Shown piece after piece: positions 46,302 to 58,583 of a stretch of 64,000 nt of DNA. The number at the start of each line of letters is the position of its first letter. Position 1 is the stretch's first letter. The notes under the pieces are model-generated. The model saw nothing but the letters and a program-made list of their open reading frames with translations, ran no database searches and was not told the DNA's origin. The stretch lies in assembly GCA_963969595.1 (NCBI GenBank), contig OZ018413.1, positions 8,608,211 through 8,672,210 of the forward strand, read 5' to 3'. This stretch comes from Neckera pumila. Its lineage: Eukaryota; Streptophyta; Bryopsida; Hypnales; Neckeraceae. A program made the translations under genes and the position numbers.

Positions 46302-47065
46302 TTAACCCCTAAAGGTTTTCAACTATGTTTTCACCAAAACTGCTCCAAAACTGCCGTTACTATTACAAGAACCAAATTTTACAAAAAAAACATTTTTGGA
46401 CATGTCTAACCGTAGGATTACTAGGATCTTGTAGTAAATTGGTTTTAAAAGATGTGGAAAAAATTTCAGAACAATCCATCGTGTAGATTGCAAGTTATTA
46501 GCATTTGAATTGAAAATAGTCCTTTTTCTGGCCCTGCAAAAAACCGGGCAGCTGCACTTCACAAGGTCAAATTTGTATGAAAAAATGTCCAAAATGGTGG
46601 TAATTCTATGGATTTGTCTTTCAAGGCAAGTTGATCAAATGCTTGAAAATTTTCAGACCATTTGGAATTGTACAACATATAGGAAAATAATAGTAAGTAG
46701 AAAGAAGTAGGAAATTACTCAAAACACTAAATTGTTACTAATTTGTTTATGGAATTGAAAGTTGTCTATCCCAACGGTCATAATGTTGTAATAAACAATC
46801 TACACCCAAAGTTTTTATTTTTTTCCCAAAATACTGAAAATTGAATTAAATATAGGACTTTAAAGTTCATCATAGAGTAGACTTTTCATTCTACTTGCAA
46901 ACTACCCCCAAATTAAAACTCTTCATAACTTTTATTTCAACTATTGAAATGGAATGATTCAAAGCTTCCCGCATATATATAAATCTAAAGAACCAGTTTC
47001 AATTTTTTATTTCTTTAAAAAGTGATTTATAAAGAAGTTTTTTTTGCTGCCCGGACTGCCCAAAG
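46302..47065 (-). mobile_element. Right-arm copy of the TTAA-family relic
   Basis: It begins TTAACCCCTAAAGG at 46302 and is collinear with 11535-12289. Confidence 0.6.
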
Positions 47066-47139
47066 ATCAAACAAAACTACATGTTATGCAATAATTGTTT
47101 AACCTTGTTGTCAAATGTTATGAAAATTGTTGGAAACTA

Positions 47140-47335
47140 TATATAAACATAAACATATACATTTATATATGTTATATATATATGATATTATATAACATAA
47201 CATATATATGTTATATGTTATAAATATGTAATAATAATATATTATGTAAACATAATAGTATTATAATATTAATATCAAGAAGGTATTATGTTAATAAGAT
47301 ATAATATATTATTATATTTATATTATGTTTTTTGT
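47140..47335. repeat. AT microsatellite abutting the kinase fragment (right)
   Basis: Reverse complement of 11265-11460, in the same position relative to the Aurora fragment. Confidence 0.9.
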
Positions 47336-47337
47336 GA

Positions 47338-48357
47338 ATATCTTTGTATTTCTATTGCCATGAAAAGCACGTCATTCACCATGACATCAAGCCCGAGAAT
47401 TTGCTGTTAGGACTAAAGGTCTGCCACCCTTAGCCACCTTCTTTACCATGACTGGTTTATGCTGTAATAGATTCAACTTCTTTGCCCAACCGTCGATGTT
47501 CTGACGTGGTTACCGTTTCTTCTGACAGGGTGAGCTAAAAATAGCGGATTTTGGGTGGTCAGTGCACACTTGCAACAGACGCAGGACTCTGTGTGGAACC
47601 CTCGACTATCTTCCTCCAGAAATGGGTATGCATCTCAGTTTAGAACGAACTTTCTCTGAGCACTGCATTTCATGATTTCTATGTGGGTGAGTGCTGAATT
47701 TGTGTCTGTGGGTCCAGTTGAGGGCAAGGAGCATGACTGCATGACGCTAGAGTAGATGTTTGGAGCTTGGGCATCCTTTGCTTTGAGTTTTTGTATGGCA
47801 CCCCGCCTTTTGAAGCGAAGAAGCACTCTGACACATACAAGAGGTACTTACTTTTTCTTCAGAATTGATTGTTTGGCGATAGTGTTTCTCATCAATAAAG
47901 ATTTATGTTCCGTCGTTGCAGCATTTCGGTTCCATTTGAATTCAACTGTGAATCCTGTGGCCGTGCTCTGTGGCCCATGTTATATGAATCTACTCAATAA
48001 GCTCTGTTACGGAGGGGCAAGAATTTATTGACAGTAAATTCGGTGATGCAGAATTGTACGAGTTGACCTGAAGTTTCCATCCAAACCTGTGATCTCTGCT
48101 TCAGCAAGGGATCTCATCTGCCATGTAATGACCAGTCACGACATCTAAAATTCATGTTTTCACTCTTACTGCTCTTTAATTGCTATTCAATCGCTCTTCC
48201 GTTCACACGCTATAGGTCTCATTTGTTGTCATATGTGAATGATGTGCAGCTCCTGGTGAAGGACTCTACTCAGAGATTGCCTCTCCAGAAGGTTCTGACA
48301 CACCCATGGATTGTAAATAATGCCGACCCTAGCGGCGTTTATACTGGCCACAATTGA
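47338..48357 (+). pseudogene. Truncated Aurora-type protein kinase, right copy with extra frameshift
   Basis: It has the same surviving exons as the left copy: catalytic loop at about 47338-47410, activation segment 47529-47625, DVWS exon from about 47718, last exon about 48250-48357. In the third exon the right copy has an extra 8 bp (TGCATGAC duplicated near 47732-47747). There is also a G-to-A change just after it. Together these shift the frame and create a TAG. The left copy is open through this exon, so the lesion post-dates the duplication. Confidence 0.85.
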
Positions 48358-49286
48358 TGTTATTCAGACACAAATGTCCTGGATCAGCCAGCTGTTTAAT
48401 CCACCTTGTGAGATGGTAAGACACCACGGTTGAAGGTTGCCAAGGTGAGCATTGAGAGTTATATTGTGGCAATAAGCAGCATTACGCTAAGCCACTTCCG
48501 GAGAAGAGCGGTATGTGCTGAGGAAATCATGCAGATGGTTCCAATGAAGCACTCGCGAGGGGGTTGGATGCTTACGTGTTGCAGCTCTGGACCGAAGTTA
48601 GGTAATTTTTCATGACCAGCTCACGCCTTGAGACCCGTTTAAAAACTAGTGTTGGACATTATCAACAATGGTTCGCTCGTATACTCATTGTAACATATTC
48701 ACCGAGGCTTCAATTCAGAATTTTGAGTTGTCTCAGCTTGGTTCGACTGACAATACATACCCTCATACACCAAAGCGATGTGCAACTCTACTTGTCTCTC
48801 CTCTTGGTGAATGCGGAACTGTTGTTCAGCAGTTTCTATTTTTAGTAGGGCATGTGACCCTCCGCATCTGAGTGGGTGAGCCTTTGGACGTGGTATGAAT
48901 TTCGCTTTGTTGTCACAATTGCGACGGTTCATTTGTGTTTAACTCTTTTATACACAGGTTGTGATGGTGATATCACAAGGGCCTTACAAAAGTTCAGTTC
49001 AATTCCTTTGAAGTGATTCGTGCAGTCTAATAATCTAAGTCGTTCTTCATACGCAACCGAAGTGAATGGCAACAGCTTTGTATTAAGGATATGCATATAG
49101 GAAACCGCCTTCGAAGTGCCTAGAAAGTACTGTCCAGCAGCTGTTGGCAACGTCTGAATGCGCCCGAGCAGTGGGCTGAATCTGGAGATTGGAAAGAAAT
49201 ATAGGCTGCAGAGTAACTGAACCACTAAAAGCAGTAATTTATTTACTAACTACATTTGCTTACGTTGAACTAAAGCCTTCCAGTGA

Positions 49287-50799
49287 CTAGGCTTCCTCAA
49301 GGCTTTCCTCCACCTCCGAGGGAATCACCATATTGCCAGTTTGCAGGTACGGCCTCTCCCCGTTGAAGTTACCGGGGGGGTTGTAACTACACACCACAAA
49401 TTTCCCGCCCCCAGGGCAGTTGGCTGAGCCACAACCTACCATCTGGCTCTTTCTCCACACAACCTGCATGACACATTTGATAGTCAGGGCTTCACTCACG
49501 ACTTATAACACTTTTCAGTGGCTCACTATTACCTAGATTGGTATGATATTTAGAAGACCAATCTAACTTGATCGTTAAACACACGAATCAAATCGCTGAA
49601 GAACGAACAGAACAATATCCTTCATCATACTTGGAGTGCATAGTGGAATTCTGCAAGGAGGGTTCTCACAATAGTCTGCACAATTAATGGTTGTTAATTC
49701 TAAGATAAGACCGCTACTACATAATGTTTTAGCATCCTTGGAATGATTGGCAGTTTGATTGTGAGGTGGAAGCACCCAAAACCGTCAAAATAAACAATTC
49801 AGCATAGTTGGAGGCCTAAAAATTATATTTTTGTAGTATTAGCAAGTAAAAATCATGAATATTCCAAAAAATATAAATTCTTTGGATGTTGTATGTAATT
49901 TTTATGATTTTTCAAAGTGCTTTCTAGACCACTGAAATTGTCACGTAGGTGCACCCAAATCTGAACTCTACAAAAAACAGCTAACTGCAAATCAAAGTTG
50001 AGTACGTGTCCTTATACAGAAAGCACACTGAACTGTAACAGATGTTTCGTTAAAATGGCGATATTCCGCAAACCTGGCACTTGTATGGCTTAGACCTTGC
50101 GGTCTGAAATGTATACCAGTCCTAGACTTAGAATAGAAAAATGGCGTTGGAATACCACCATTTTAACGAAATTTCCGTTCTGTCCGGTGAAGGGCAAAGG
50201 CGTGATCTCATAGTAGCTTACAGATCTACGTAAACTCAAATTCAAATTGAGAAATGTCACAACTTTTTCCACAAAAAATTACTTTTCTTGTTGTACCTGG
50301 GAGCCAACTCCATTAGTATTTAGTAACTTAAACTGGTAAGATTTCAGTAGTACCCACAGACGAAGAACTAGTGCTAATTCATATCATTCTCATTGGCGTG
50401 TGTACGATATTATACCTGCGTGTAGTGTCCGCAGATTTTGCCAGCAGCGCAAGAATTGGACGCGTAGTTGTAGAACTGCTTCTCATTCACCCAGGCCGTG
50501 ACAGCGTCAGCCGGCGTGGACTGTCCACTGGACCAGTAGATATTCTCCCCATAAGGCCCTCCGGAGTGCGACAGCGCACATCTCGCCGTGTTCGCTCGGT
50601 TGCTGGCCCAGTCGGTAGCATACTTTTGCAAGGAATCGCTCCACGCCAAGTTAGGAATGCCAGAGCCCACAGCCTGCCGCGCTCGGTTGTGCGCACTCAA
50701 GTATTGGTCCGCCACGCTCTGCGCCGACACCAAGGACGCCACAAACCCAAACCAAAACGTCACCACAAACACCGTCGTCAATCTCCACTTTGTGTCCAT
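49287..50799 (-). CDS. PR-1-like CAP-domain secretory protein, right copy (two exons)
   Basis: Exon 1 is 50416-50799 and exon 2 is 49287-49463, with the same phase-0 GT-AG intron and 186 residues. The signal peptide, CAP motifs and six cysteines are all present. Against the left copy, exon 1 shows five base changes. Two alter residues (Arg for Gln in HNRAR, Ser for Ala three residues on in VGSG) and three are silent. Exon 2 looks identical. The Arg matches the CAP consensus, so the left copy is probably the derived one at that site. Promoter elements (TATA, G-box) are retained, so both copies may be expressed. They are divergent across the palindrome centre only at long range, about 40 kb apart. 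Confidence 0.93.
50041..50176 (-). repeat. Right-arm copy of the PR-1 intron hairpin
   Basis: The same inverted repeat as 8426-8555 lies inside the intron of the right PR-1 copy. Confidence 0.7.
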
Positions 50800-51042
50800 C
50801 GATCTAGCTTCGACTAGAGCTTTGCAAATTGCAATTGAAAATTTCTGAGTCCTGAAGAGCTTTGAGGGTTGCAAAAGTCGAAGTGGGTGATGGATGAGAT
50901 CGATGTAATCGCACTAGCTAGATCAGATCTATGCTAACGGATCGAACTGGGAAAAATATAAAAGTAATAGATCTATGCGTGATGAACTGATATGTCTAGT
51001 GTCTGGAGTTTGAGCTTGTGGATCAGCTTTAGATCGATGCAA

Positions 51043-51048
51043 TTTATA
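51043..51048 (-). promoter_or_regulatory. TATA box of PR-1 (right copy)
   Basis: TTTATA on the plus strand is TATAAA on the coding strand, at the same distance from its ATG as in the left copy. The G-box is also kept. Confidence 0.6.
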
Positions 51049-51638
51049 GGAGAAAATGGGGTGGATCAACGGGGGTTTGAAGGCGTGATCGATGGTCCCT
51101 ACTCCCTATGTCATCTGGGTCGTCACGTAAGCACGTGGTGGAATTCAGGGATGTACTGGCTTTGGGCTATACCCATGCCAGGGGGGGGCTATCTAGTGAC
51201 TTTTTTACTGAATTTAGGACGTACCATGTTTTGACAATACTCACTCGATCTATAACTTTGCAATGAAATTTTTAGCTTACAGTATAAGAGAGGATATTTT
51301 CGCTATGCGTGAGGATTCGGGATTTTAGCCGTGGTTGAAGAGAGTGGGCAGGTCAGCCTACTTCTAGCTACCTTCCAGTCCCGTTTTTAGTCCCTTCTGT
51401 CACAAGGCAGTAACTTTCCGCACAGCCCCGTTTATAGAATACTCTTAGTGCTAGTTTACAGGATGCTTGTGGAACAAATTTTGACAAGTATTGGGACATA
51501 ATTTCTGGCAAGCCTAATCTCTAGGAAATTTAAGGATGTAAATTGGTTGATTTGACCAGATCTTACCTAGTTTGTTGAGAATCTGGTCTAAATCGCCAAT
51601 TACTGCACTGGTAGCTACCAAAAGAACAAACCATTTAT

Positions 51639-51821
51639 TCCAAAATTCATCAGACTAGGCAGTCTTAACCTAACTTTGGGAGCCACCCCAGCAAGAAAAC
51701 AAAGAGTGTGAAGGAAGAAAGGCTGCTGTTTCAAAATTCTTCAGACTTGGCAATCTTAACCAAACTGTTGGAGCTACTCCTGCAAGAAAACAAAGAATGT
51801 GACGGAAGGAAGAAAGGCTGA
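51639..51821 (-). repeat. Right-arm copy of the tandem duplication upstream of PR-1
   Basis: This is the reverse complement of 6777-6960, with both units present. Confidence 0.85.
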
Positions 51822-53023
51822 ACACACCGCCTTACTACATGCGGACAGATTAGCTAGCCTTGCAACGACGCGACCCTGTACACTGTATCAACAACGTAGT
51901 CAGTCAAACATTAGAGATTCTTGGACAAATAAGTTACAGATGCATTCTTCGTTTCACCAGTTTCCTTGAAAGGCCTTCATCAGACATTTTTCATCTTCGA
52001 CATCCTTACTGGGATACACAGACAGTTTAGGTGAGAGATACGGCTTTCATCAATAGTCTTAGTGCAGCATATAACGTAGGCAACCCCCAAATCGCCCCTG
52101 ACCTTAAACCGCCATCTTCACTCTGTGCACATCTTCAAAACCGATTACGTACCTATGTGGAAGAAACGCTTATAGAATCAAATATTTGACCCTTCATAAC
52201 TTTTGCATATTGTATCCAAATGTTGCGTTCTTTGGTGTGTTGAAACCTCCTTTCACTTGCCAACAAGGTAAGATGATAATTTGACCACTCTAATAACAGT
52301 ACCAAGACACAATACCAATTTGTGGCGGCTTTGGATATTGGGCATTGTGAAGATGAAAGACTACAGCCTTCCTACTACTGAGTCAATTGCGTTATCAGTC
52401 AACAATGAATCAACTACCGGCAGTGAGGAGTATATCAATATCTTGTCAACCCAGGTCCATTCTTCCTGAGCATGTGCCTAGTCGCATTAGTCAAAGACGC
52501 CGGCTACTGGTATTATTCAACAGTGAGATGGCCTTAGGACAGACTTCCATGTGCCAGCAAGCCTGTCTCTATGAATCAGCAAATCACGCCGGCTACTATA
52601 CTCCCTCCATCCCAAAGTGATCTTCTTGTTGCCCTTAACTCTTGAAGGGCGCCAAAGACACTAAGTGTCCAATGCATGACAGAGAATCCTTGCATGTACT
52701 AAGATAGAAGTGGCAATGTTCATCCTTGGAATTTTGTGTGAAAAGGTAAGGCCTTGCACAATAATTTGACCTCCAATGAATGATGTTGAGATTCTCCAAG
52801 CAGATGATTCATATGGTAACAAAAAAAGGCTAAATTCCAAGGTGACCCCCACATTGTTTCAAGGTTAATTTTATGTCCCAAAATAATCTTTCTATTGTAC
52901 TTTGTGACCATTAAATTGGTCAAAATCAACTTTTGAATCCTCTTTAGGACCAACAAAACAACTCCAAGCAATAGTTCCCCCTCCATCCATTCAATCAATA
53001 ATAAAAAAAACAAATGAAATGAT

Positions 53024-53599
53024 TTAACCCCTAAAGTCCCAACGCCATTTTTCTATCAAAAATCACTCAAAGCTGCCATTTCTGTTGCATTCATCCAAGA
53101 AAACAAAAAAAATAGTTTTTTCAAAATCTAACCGTATGATCTTATGCTTCACTTGCCTAAGATCATGTGGTAAAAATTTCATGAGGTTTGACCATACAGA
53201 TTGAAAGATATCAGGATTCAAAGTGAAAGAATTTCAAGAAGATGCTTTGATTGCCTGCAAAACAAGAAACTTTATAACTTTCACATCACTAATCCAAGTG
53301 GAATGAATCAAAGCTTCCTATTTAAACAAAAATATAATCTATTAGGAAAAAATAATGAAATTTTTTTTTTCAATTTTTTATGGATTTTTTTGGTTGCCCG
53401 TCTCCCCCGTTTTGAGGTTATTGTAGCATAACTTTTGCTCCTAAGCACCAATTGAAATAAAAATTACATTCCCAGAAAGCTAATAAGTTTTTCTATCTTA
53501 TGTAAAAGTTTCAGAAAATTTCACCAAAAATTGAGCTCATAGGAACCTGCCCGAAATCCATTTTGTCCCTCATAGGGACAATGAGACTTTAGGGGTTAA
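53024..53599 (-). mobile_element. Right-arm copy of the TTAA-bounded element
   Basis: It has the same ends (TTAACCCCTAAAGTC and its reverse complement) and a 576-bp length, collinear with 4997-5573. It therefore inserted before the arms were duplicated. Confidence 0.75.
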
Positions 53600-55015
53600 G
53601 GGGTCAAATAACACTACTTGTTTTTATTTTTGCATCTTTTTGAATGTTGCCCAATTAAAGGTGATGAAGCTCTAGGAGGCAAAACAAAGGTCCACATAAG
53701 GTCTTAGGTCTATACTTACTACTCACAAAATGACAACCTCACATTCAACAATTAAGTGTCCATTGGTGCTTCTTGAAAATACCCATAAAATTCCACTTTT
53801 CAATATTCCAAAATTCCACTTTGAAAACTGCTATAAAACTCAAAAATTCTAGGACAATTAGAATGCACCAAATTCTATTTATTGCACAAAATAGGCTTTT
53901 GTTTTTTTATTTTTAGCCTTAATCCAGCACATTTTGTCCAACAAGAAGATCATTTTAGACCAAAGGTAGTACTATCTAACAAATGAATTTACGAGTGACA
54001 TTACATGTTAGAAAACTTTGTCTTCTATGAACCAACAAAATAATAAGATTTTAGTTTTATCTGCTAAAGTAAGGTAAGGTCAAACCACCCATAGCCAATC
54101 ACTTAAGCGATTCTAAGAGAGATCATAGCAATATGAGGTGATGCACAATTTTCCTGAGTAGAAAGATAAAAAATATAGGCAGTGAAATTTTTGTAATTGT
54201 GTTTCCAAAACTAAAATTACTATGAATTTTAGGAGCCAAAAGTGGTCCAAATCCATAGTCAATGTCTAGACTTTTCTAATTTTATTCAAGAACTATTTTT
54301 GTGCTTACTACTTAAAATTCATAATTTCTTGCTTACTATTTCTTGTGCACTTTGAGACATGTGCCATGACTTTATTAGTTCCAATCTTAAAAGGGAGAAA
54401 AAAAACATTCTAAGCTTTGATTAGAAATTTGTTCCAGCCTTGGTTGGAAATTGTGGCATCCTACAAGTTGGATATGAGTCTCTAGATGTGAATAGATGGT
54501 TTGAACTTGGGTATATACATCAAGAAGAAATTAAGAAAGTTGACACTATGTATTAGATTGAATATTACATTTAAGGACATCAAATGTATGACTACAACAC
54601 AATCTTGTTGATTTTGAGTGCACCTTAACACCTTAGTGCCTAAATCCTTTTTTGAATTTTTGCATTTCTTTGTTTGTATCTTTATCTATAAATGTGTAAA
54701 CTAATTATATCTTATACAATTTACTTCAATTTTATCAACTGCATCAAGTTTGTCATACAAAAAATGTGATTTTTTAAAAGACAAGCATCAGTTTGAATAA
54801 ATGAAAATTTTTGTTGTTGTAAACCACTCCCGAGAAATGCGCCATTCATTTGCAGGGCGGATTCTCTGGTGCAATCTGGGCATAATGCCCGGTTATGTGG
54901 TTTTGCCCGCGTAAGCAAGCACTATGCATTTTTCATCCATGATTTCATTATCATCCCGCATTTTTTGTTCATTTCCCGATAGTAGTTTAGGGCGGGCAAT
55001 GCCTTCGTTGTCGGG

Positions 55016-55084
55016 CATTATGCAAAAAAAAGGCCCTCCTCGTCAGGCTCCGCCCTCCTTGTCAGACCTTTTTTTTGCATAATG
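55016..55084 (-). repeat. Right-arm copy of the 18-bp hairpin, one loop unit shorter
   Basis: The CATTATGC(A8)GG stem is the same as at 3493-3580, with only about two 19-bp units in the loop. Confidence 0.9.
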
Positions 55085-57463
55085 CCCTCCTCCTCGAGCA
55101 CTGTCCTATATAGAAATGCCTTTGAAATGTTTCTATTCATTTTTCAGAATTGGGAAGTTGCAGCACTCAAGGCCATGAATGATCTTCAATTCTTTTGACC
55201 CAGAAACGCCGGGCCTGTTACCATAGGTTTCAGAGCTTAGTGTTCACCACTCATTTTGGTCCCATTTTGTAACTAAACGTGTATGATAACTTTTAATTTA
55301 TTTTTCAGGGATGAAAGGACATGTCTTCTATACTTCGTAGAAATTTCAAATTTCTTTGAGGAAATTTGATTTTTATGAGAATTTTTGAAGGAAAAAGGAA
55401 GAAAAAATCAGAGAAAATAGAAAATTATCTCAAGAAATCTGAAAATTTCACCATGGGTGGACAATACAGTGACAAACATCTTGATGTAATCTCAACTTTT
55501 GTGTACACCTATTTATAGGCTGCAATGGACACTAAAAACACAGCCAAAGTTCAAATAGCAATTAAATGTTCAGTTTTACGAATTTTTCTTAAATTCAAAT
55601 TGGAGATGAAACTAGAATAGAATACCTTTATTTTGTTAGTTGGACCCAAATTCAAAAAACGTTGTTTTCAAGGAGAAATTTCAGATTTTCTCAATTTCTC
55701 AAAATACACTAAAATGACAAACTTTGCCATCCGTTTTCCATAGTTATTTCTCAATTGCATGAGAAAAACAGCTCTAAGACTGCGCTCTCAATTATGTGGT
55801 CTTCAGAATGCGGCTGTCCATAAGCTCAAAGAAATTCTGGATGAAAAATCAATTTTTTTCTTCATCAATGTCGCCGCACTGTCATCCAAATGCCACAGAA
55901 TGGCGTTGGCGCCACTCCAGGGTTAACCATGAATAAATAGGGTTATGATCATATAGTTCAACTTTGAAATCCTTCCCTTTGTGTGCCCCTAATCTATGAC
56001 CAATAAGACTACAAATGAACAATTTTTTTCATATCACTTTAAAGTCTGCCAATGGTTGTCCTTCAGAGTATTTGACTAACTTCACCAGGACATGGAATCT
56101 GGTGGGATTAAATCATTCAAATATGACAGGAATTTTGGCTTACCATGACACTTTCACTAATTAACTTAGCTGCAACCGAGTTGTGGGGCAACCATAGAGG
56201 TAACTGAGTGGGACCTCAGAAATTGGCAACCAACTGAGAAAATTCTACAGAACTTGTTGGTGAATTATTGGTGATCCTATATTGCAGATAAGGTAGAAGT
56301 ACCTAAATCATTCCGGGAGTTCCACAATGTTGGCATTTTTTCATGATAGAGCAAAACCTGGAACATAAATCTATATTGGTCCTATTTTTTTTTTAAGTCG
56401 TATATATTATGGTTGATTTTGCTGACCATTATGGACTAAGTAATGCAAAAGCAGAGCCTCATCATGAAAAATAACATGCCAAGTCTCACTAAAGGGTGTT
56501 TGCACGGTTGAATGGACCAATTTTTAGGTCACAATTATTTTTTCAGCATGACCTTTGCATTGCAAGCCACATTGTGGATAATTCAATATATCATTGTAGC
56601 TATAAATTTAAACGTACATTCTCCAATTGAATGCAAAAACAACTATGTAATAATCTATAAGTTTTTTTCTCTAAATAAAGAGCTAATGACCTTTAAAGTT
56701 TCAAAAGCTATTTTGAAAACTCCATATTGCATTTTGTAAGAGTCTTTTTAGTAAAAAAATTGTTCTTGTAATTGTATTAGTAACTCATCATATGTTGTAG
56801 TATAGATTGAGGCACATATAAATAGTACTAGTATGCCCTATGTCGTTGCCACAGCCAAAATAAAAATAAAAGCAATTTTTTAATTATTAAAACCAAAAAA
56901 ACTTTGAAACTCAATATCTTTTCAACCGTGAGTCCAAATGTTCCAAACAAAGCCCGTGCACCCCTCCTTGCCAAGGGCTTTCCAATGGTACCAAGAACAC
57001 AATCAGAGGACGTACGGTCCAAGAGATCTCAATGTAACAAACAAAACAAAACAAAACAAAACAAAAGAAAACAAATAGCCTGTCTTAAGGTTATTGATTG
57101 CTTTATTTGATAATGATTTTAAATAGTAATTATGGACTTTTGAATACATAATATTGTTTTATTTGATATTGATTTTAAATAGTAATTATGGACTATTGAA
57201 GGATCTAACTTGAGTCATATTTCCAAAAAGTCATAAAAAAGTCAAAACAATGTATTTTTCCAAAAAAAAAATTAGAATCCTAAATGTTATTAGAAATTAT
57301 AGATGGGCTTCAAATCAATAGTGAAGATTGGATCAATTTTCAACCATTGACATTTTTTAGGTTTATGGCAACAGAATTGGTAGATGATGTAAATGGGTAA
57401 TTTAAGCGGATATTGTTGTAGAATTCTAAAAGGATTCCTCCAATGCTTATCCTATGCACCATG

Positions 57464-57506
<43 letters not shown>

Positions 57507-57520
57507 CTCTTTCTCTCTCT
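57464..57520 (+). repeat. CT microsatellite, mirror of the GA tract
   Basis: A (CT)n tract followed by TTTCTTTCTCTTT, collinear with 1064-1117 on the opposite strand. Confidence 0.95.
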
Positions 57521-58583
57521 AAATCATTGTATTCATTTCCTATATTTTGCTATGTCATACTTGTAGTGTATTATATGGATATAGACTTTTGTCATTTTTA
57601 GTCCACTCAATCATGCACACACCCTAAAAACAAGGAATGTTTTTTTTTACAATGAGGCTCTACAATTGCATTACTAAACATAACGCTAAAGCAACCTTAT
57701 GTTATGAAAAAGAAAATGTGGCTCCCCCATGCATTGAGAGCCTCCCATTTTCTCCATAAATGGGCTCCTTTGAGGTTATGAGCAAGGTTTTTATTTGAGT
57801 ATACTCTTGCGCTAGGGACTAGTCATTTTCCTTGACTTTAGAGGAAGTAGTGCCTCCAAAATCAAAGAAAATGATTGGTGTACAATGTAGGTGTATTGCT
57901 CAAATAAAAAAAATTGGTTAACCTTTGAAGGACAATTGTCCATTGAACAAACAATTGAAAATTTAGGTAGGATCCTATAAAGTCAATTTTGATTCAATGT
58001 TTACAAATTTTTGACACAAGGTGTGAGACTGTGTCCTCTAGGTGAAAGTCTATTTTTCTGTCCAATTGGATCTCCAAACTGAAAGTTATGCTGCCCTGAA
58101 TTTTTTTGGCAAAATTGATAATTTGGAAATCTTTTGCAAAAATGCTCATCAATTCTTGAAATTTGGCATGTATATAAGTAATAAAATATGGCATACATTC
58201 ATAAATTAAAAAAAACTTTAGTTTTCAAATCACATTTTATAATGAATCAAATTTTGTTAGCTATATTGGGGCAATTTAAAAAAAAAAAAAAATTCTAACT
58301 TCAAGCCCTATTATTTTGCAATGAATGAAAACAAAAATCATGAAATTTTTTAACGTATCCAAATATTTGTCTCTAACTTTTCACCATTTGGATTTCAAAT
58401 AAAAGATTTTTTCATTATACAAGAAATCATCAAAAAATGACTAAAGTATTGTCAATTCACCAAACCTCCTTGCATTGCAAGGTGATTCAGAGTAGGTTAG
58501 ATTCCATATTTGCTTTTGAAATTTTTTGTGAGTGAACCTAGTATCATATATTCATGAATTGTAAGGATTTTCATCTTTATGTA

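Larger units (their letters stand above)
43660..58583 (-). repeat. Right arm of the giant inverted repeat (partner 1-14695)
   Basis: This is the reverse-complement copy of the left arm. Its inner end, at 43660, lies in an alternating GC run next to AT-rich spacer. Its outer end, at 58583, is a short poly-A followed by unrelated sequence, though the match may simply be cut off by the window start at position 1. Private differences include an 8-bp duplication in the kinase exon, one fewer 19-bp unit in the hairpin loop, and a minisatellite about 230 bp longer. Confidence 0.97.

Noticed and set aside
1..58583. Palindrome as an assembly artefact
   Set aside because: The arms differ by scattered SNPs, a 19-bp unit, an 8-bp duplication and about 230 bp of minisatellite, which an artefactual duplicate would not show. 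Long reads would still be needed for proof.
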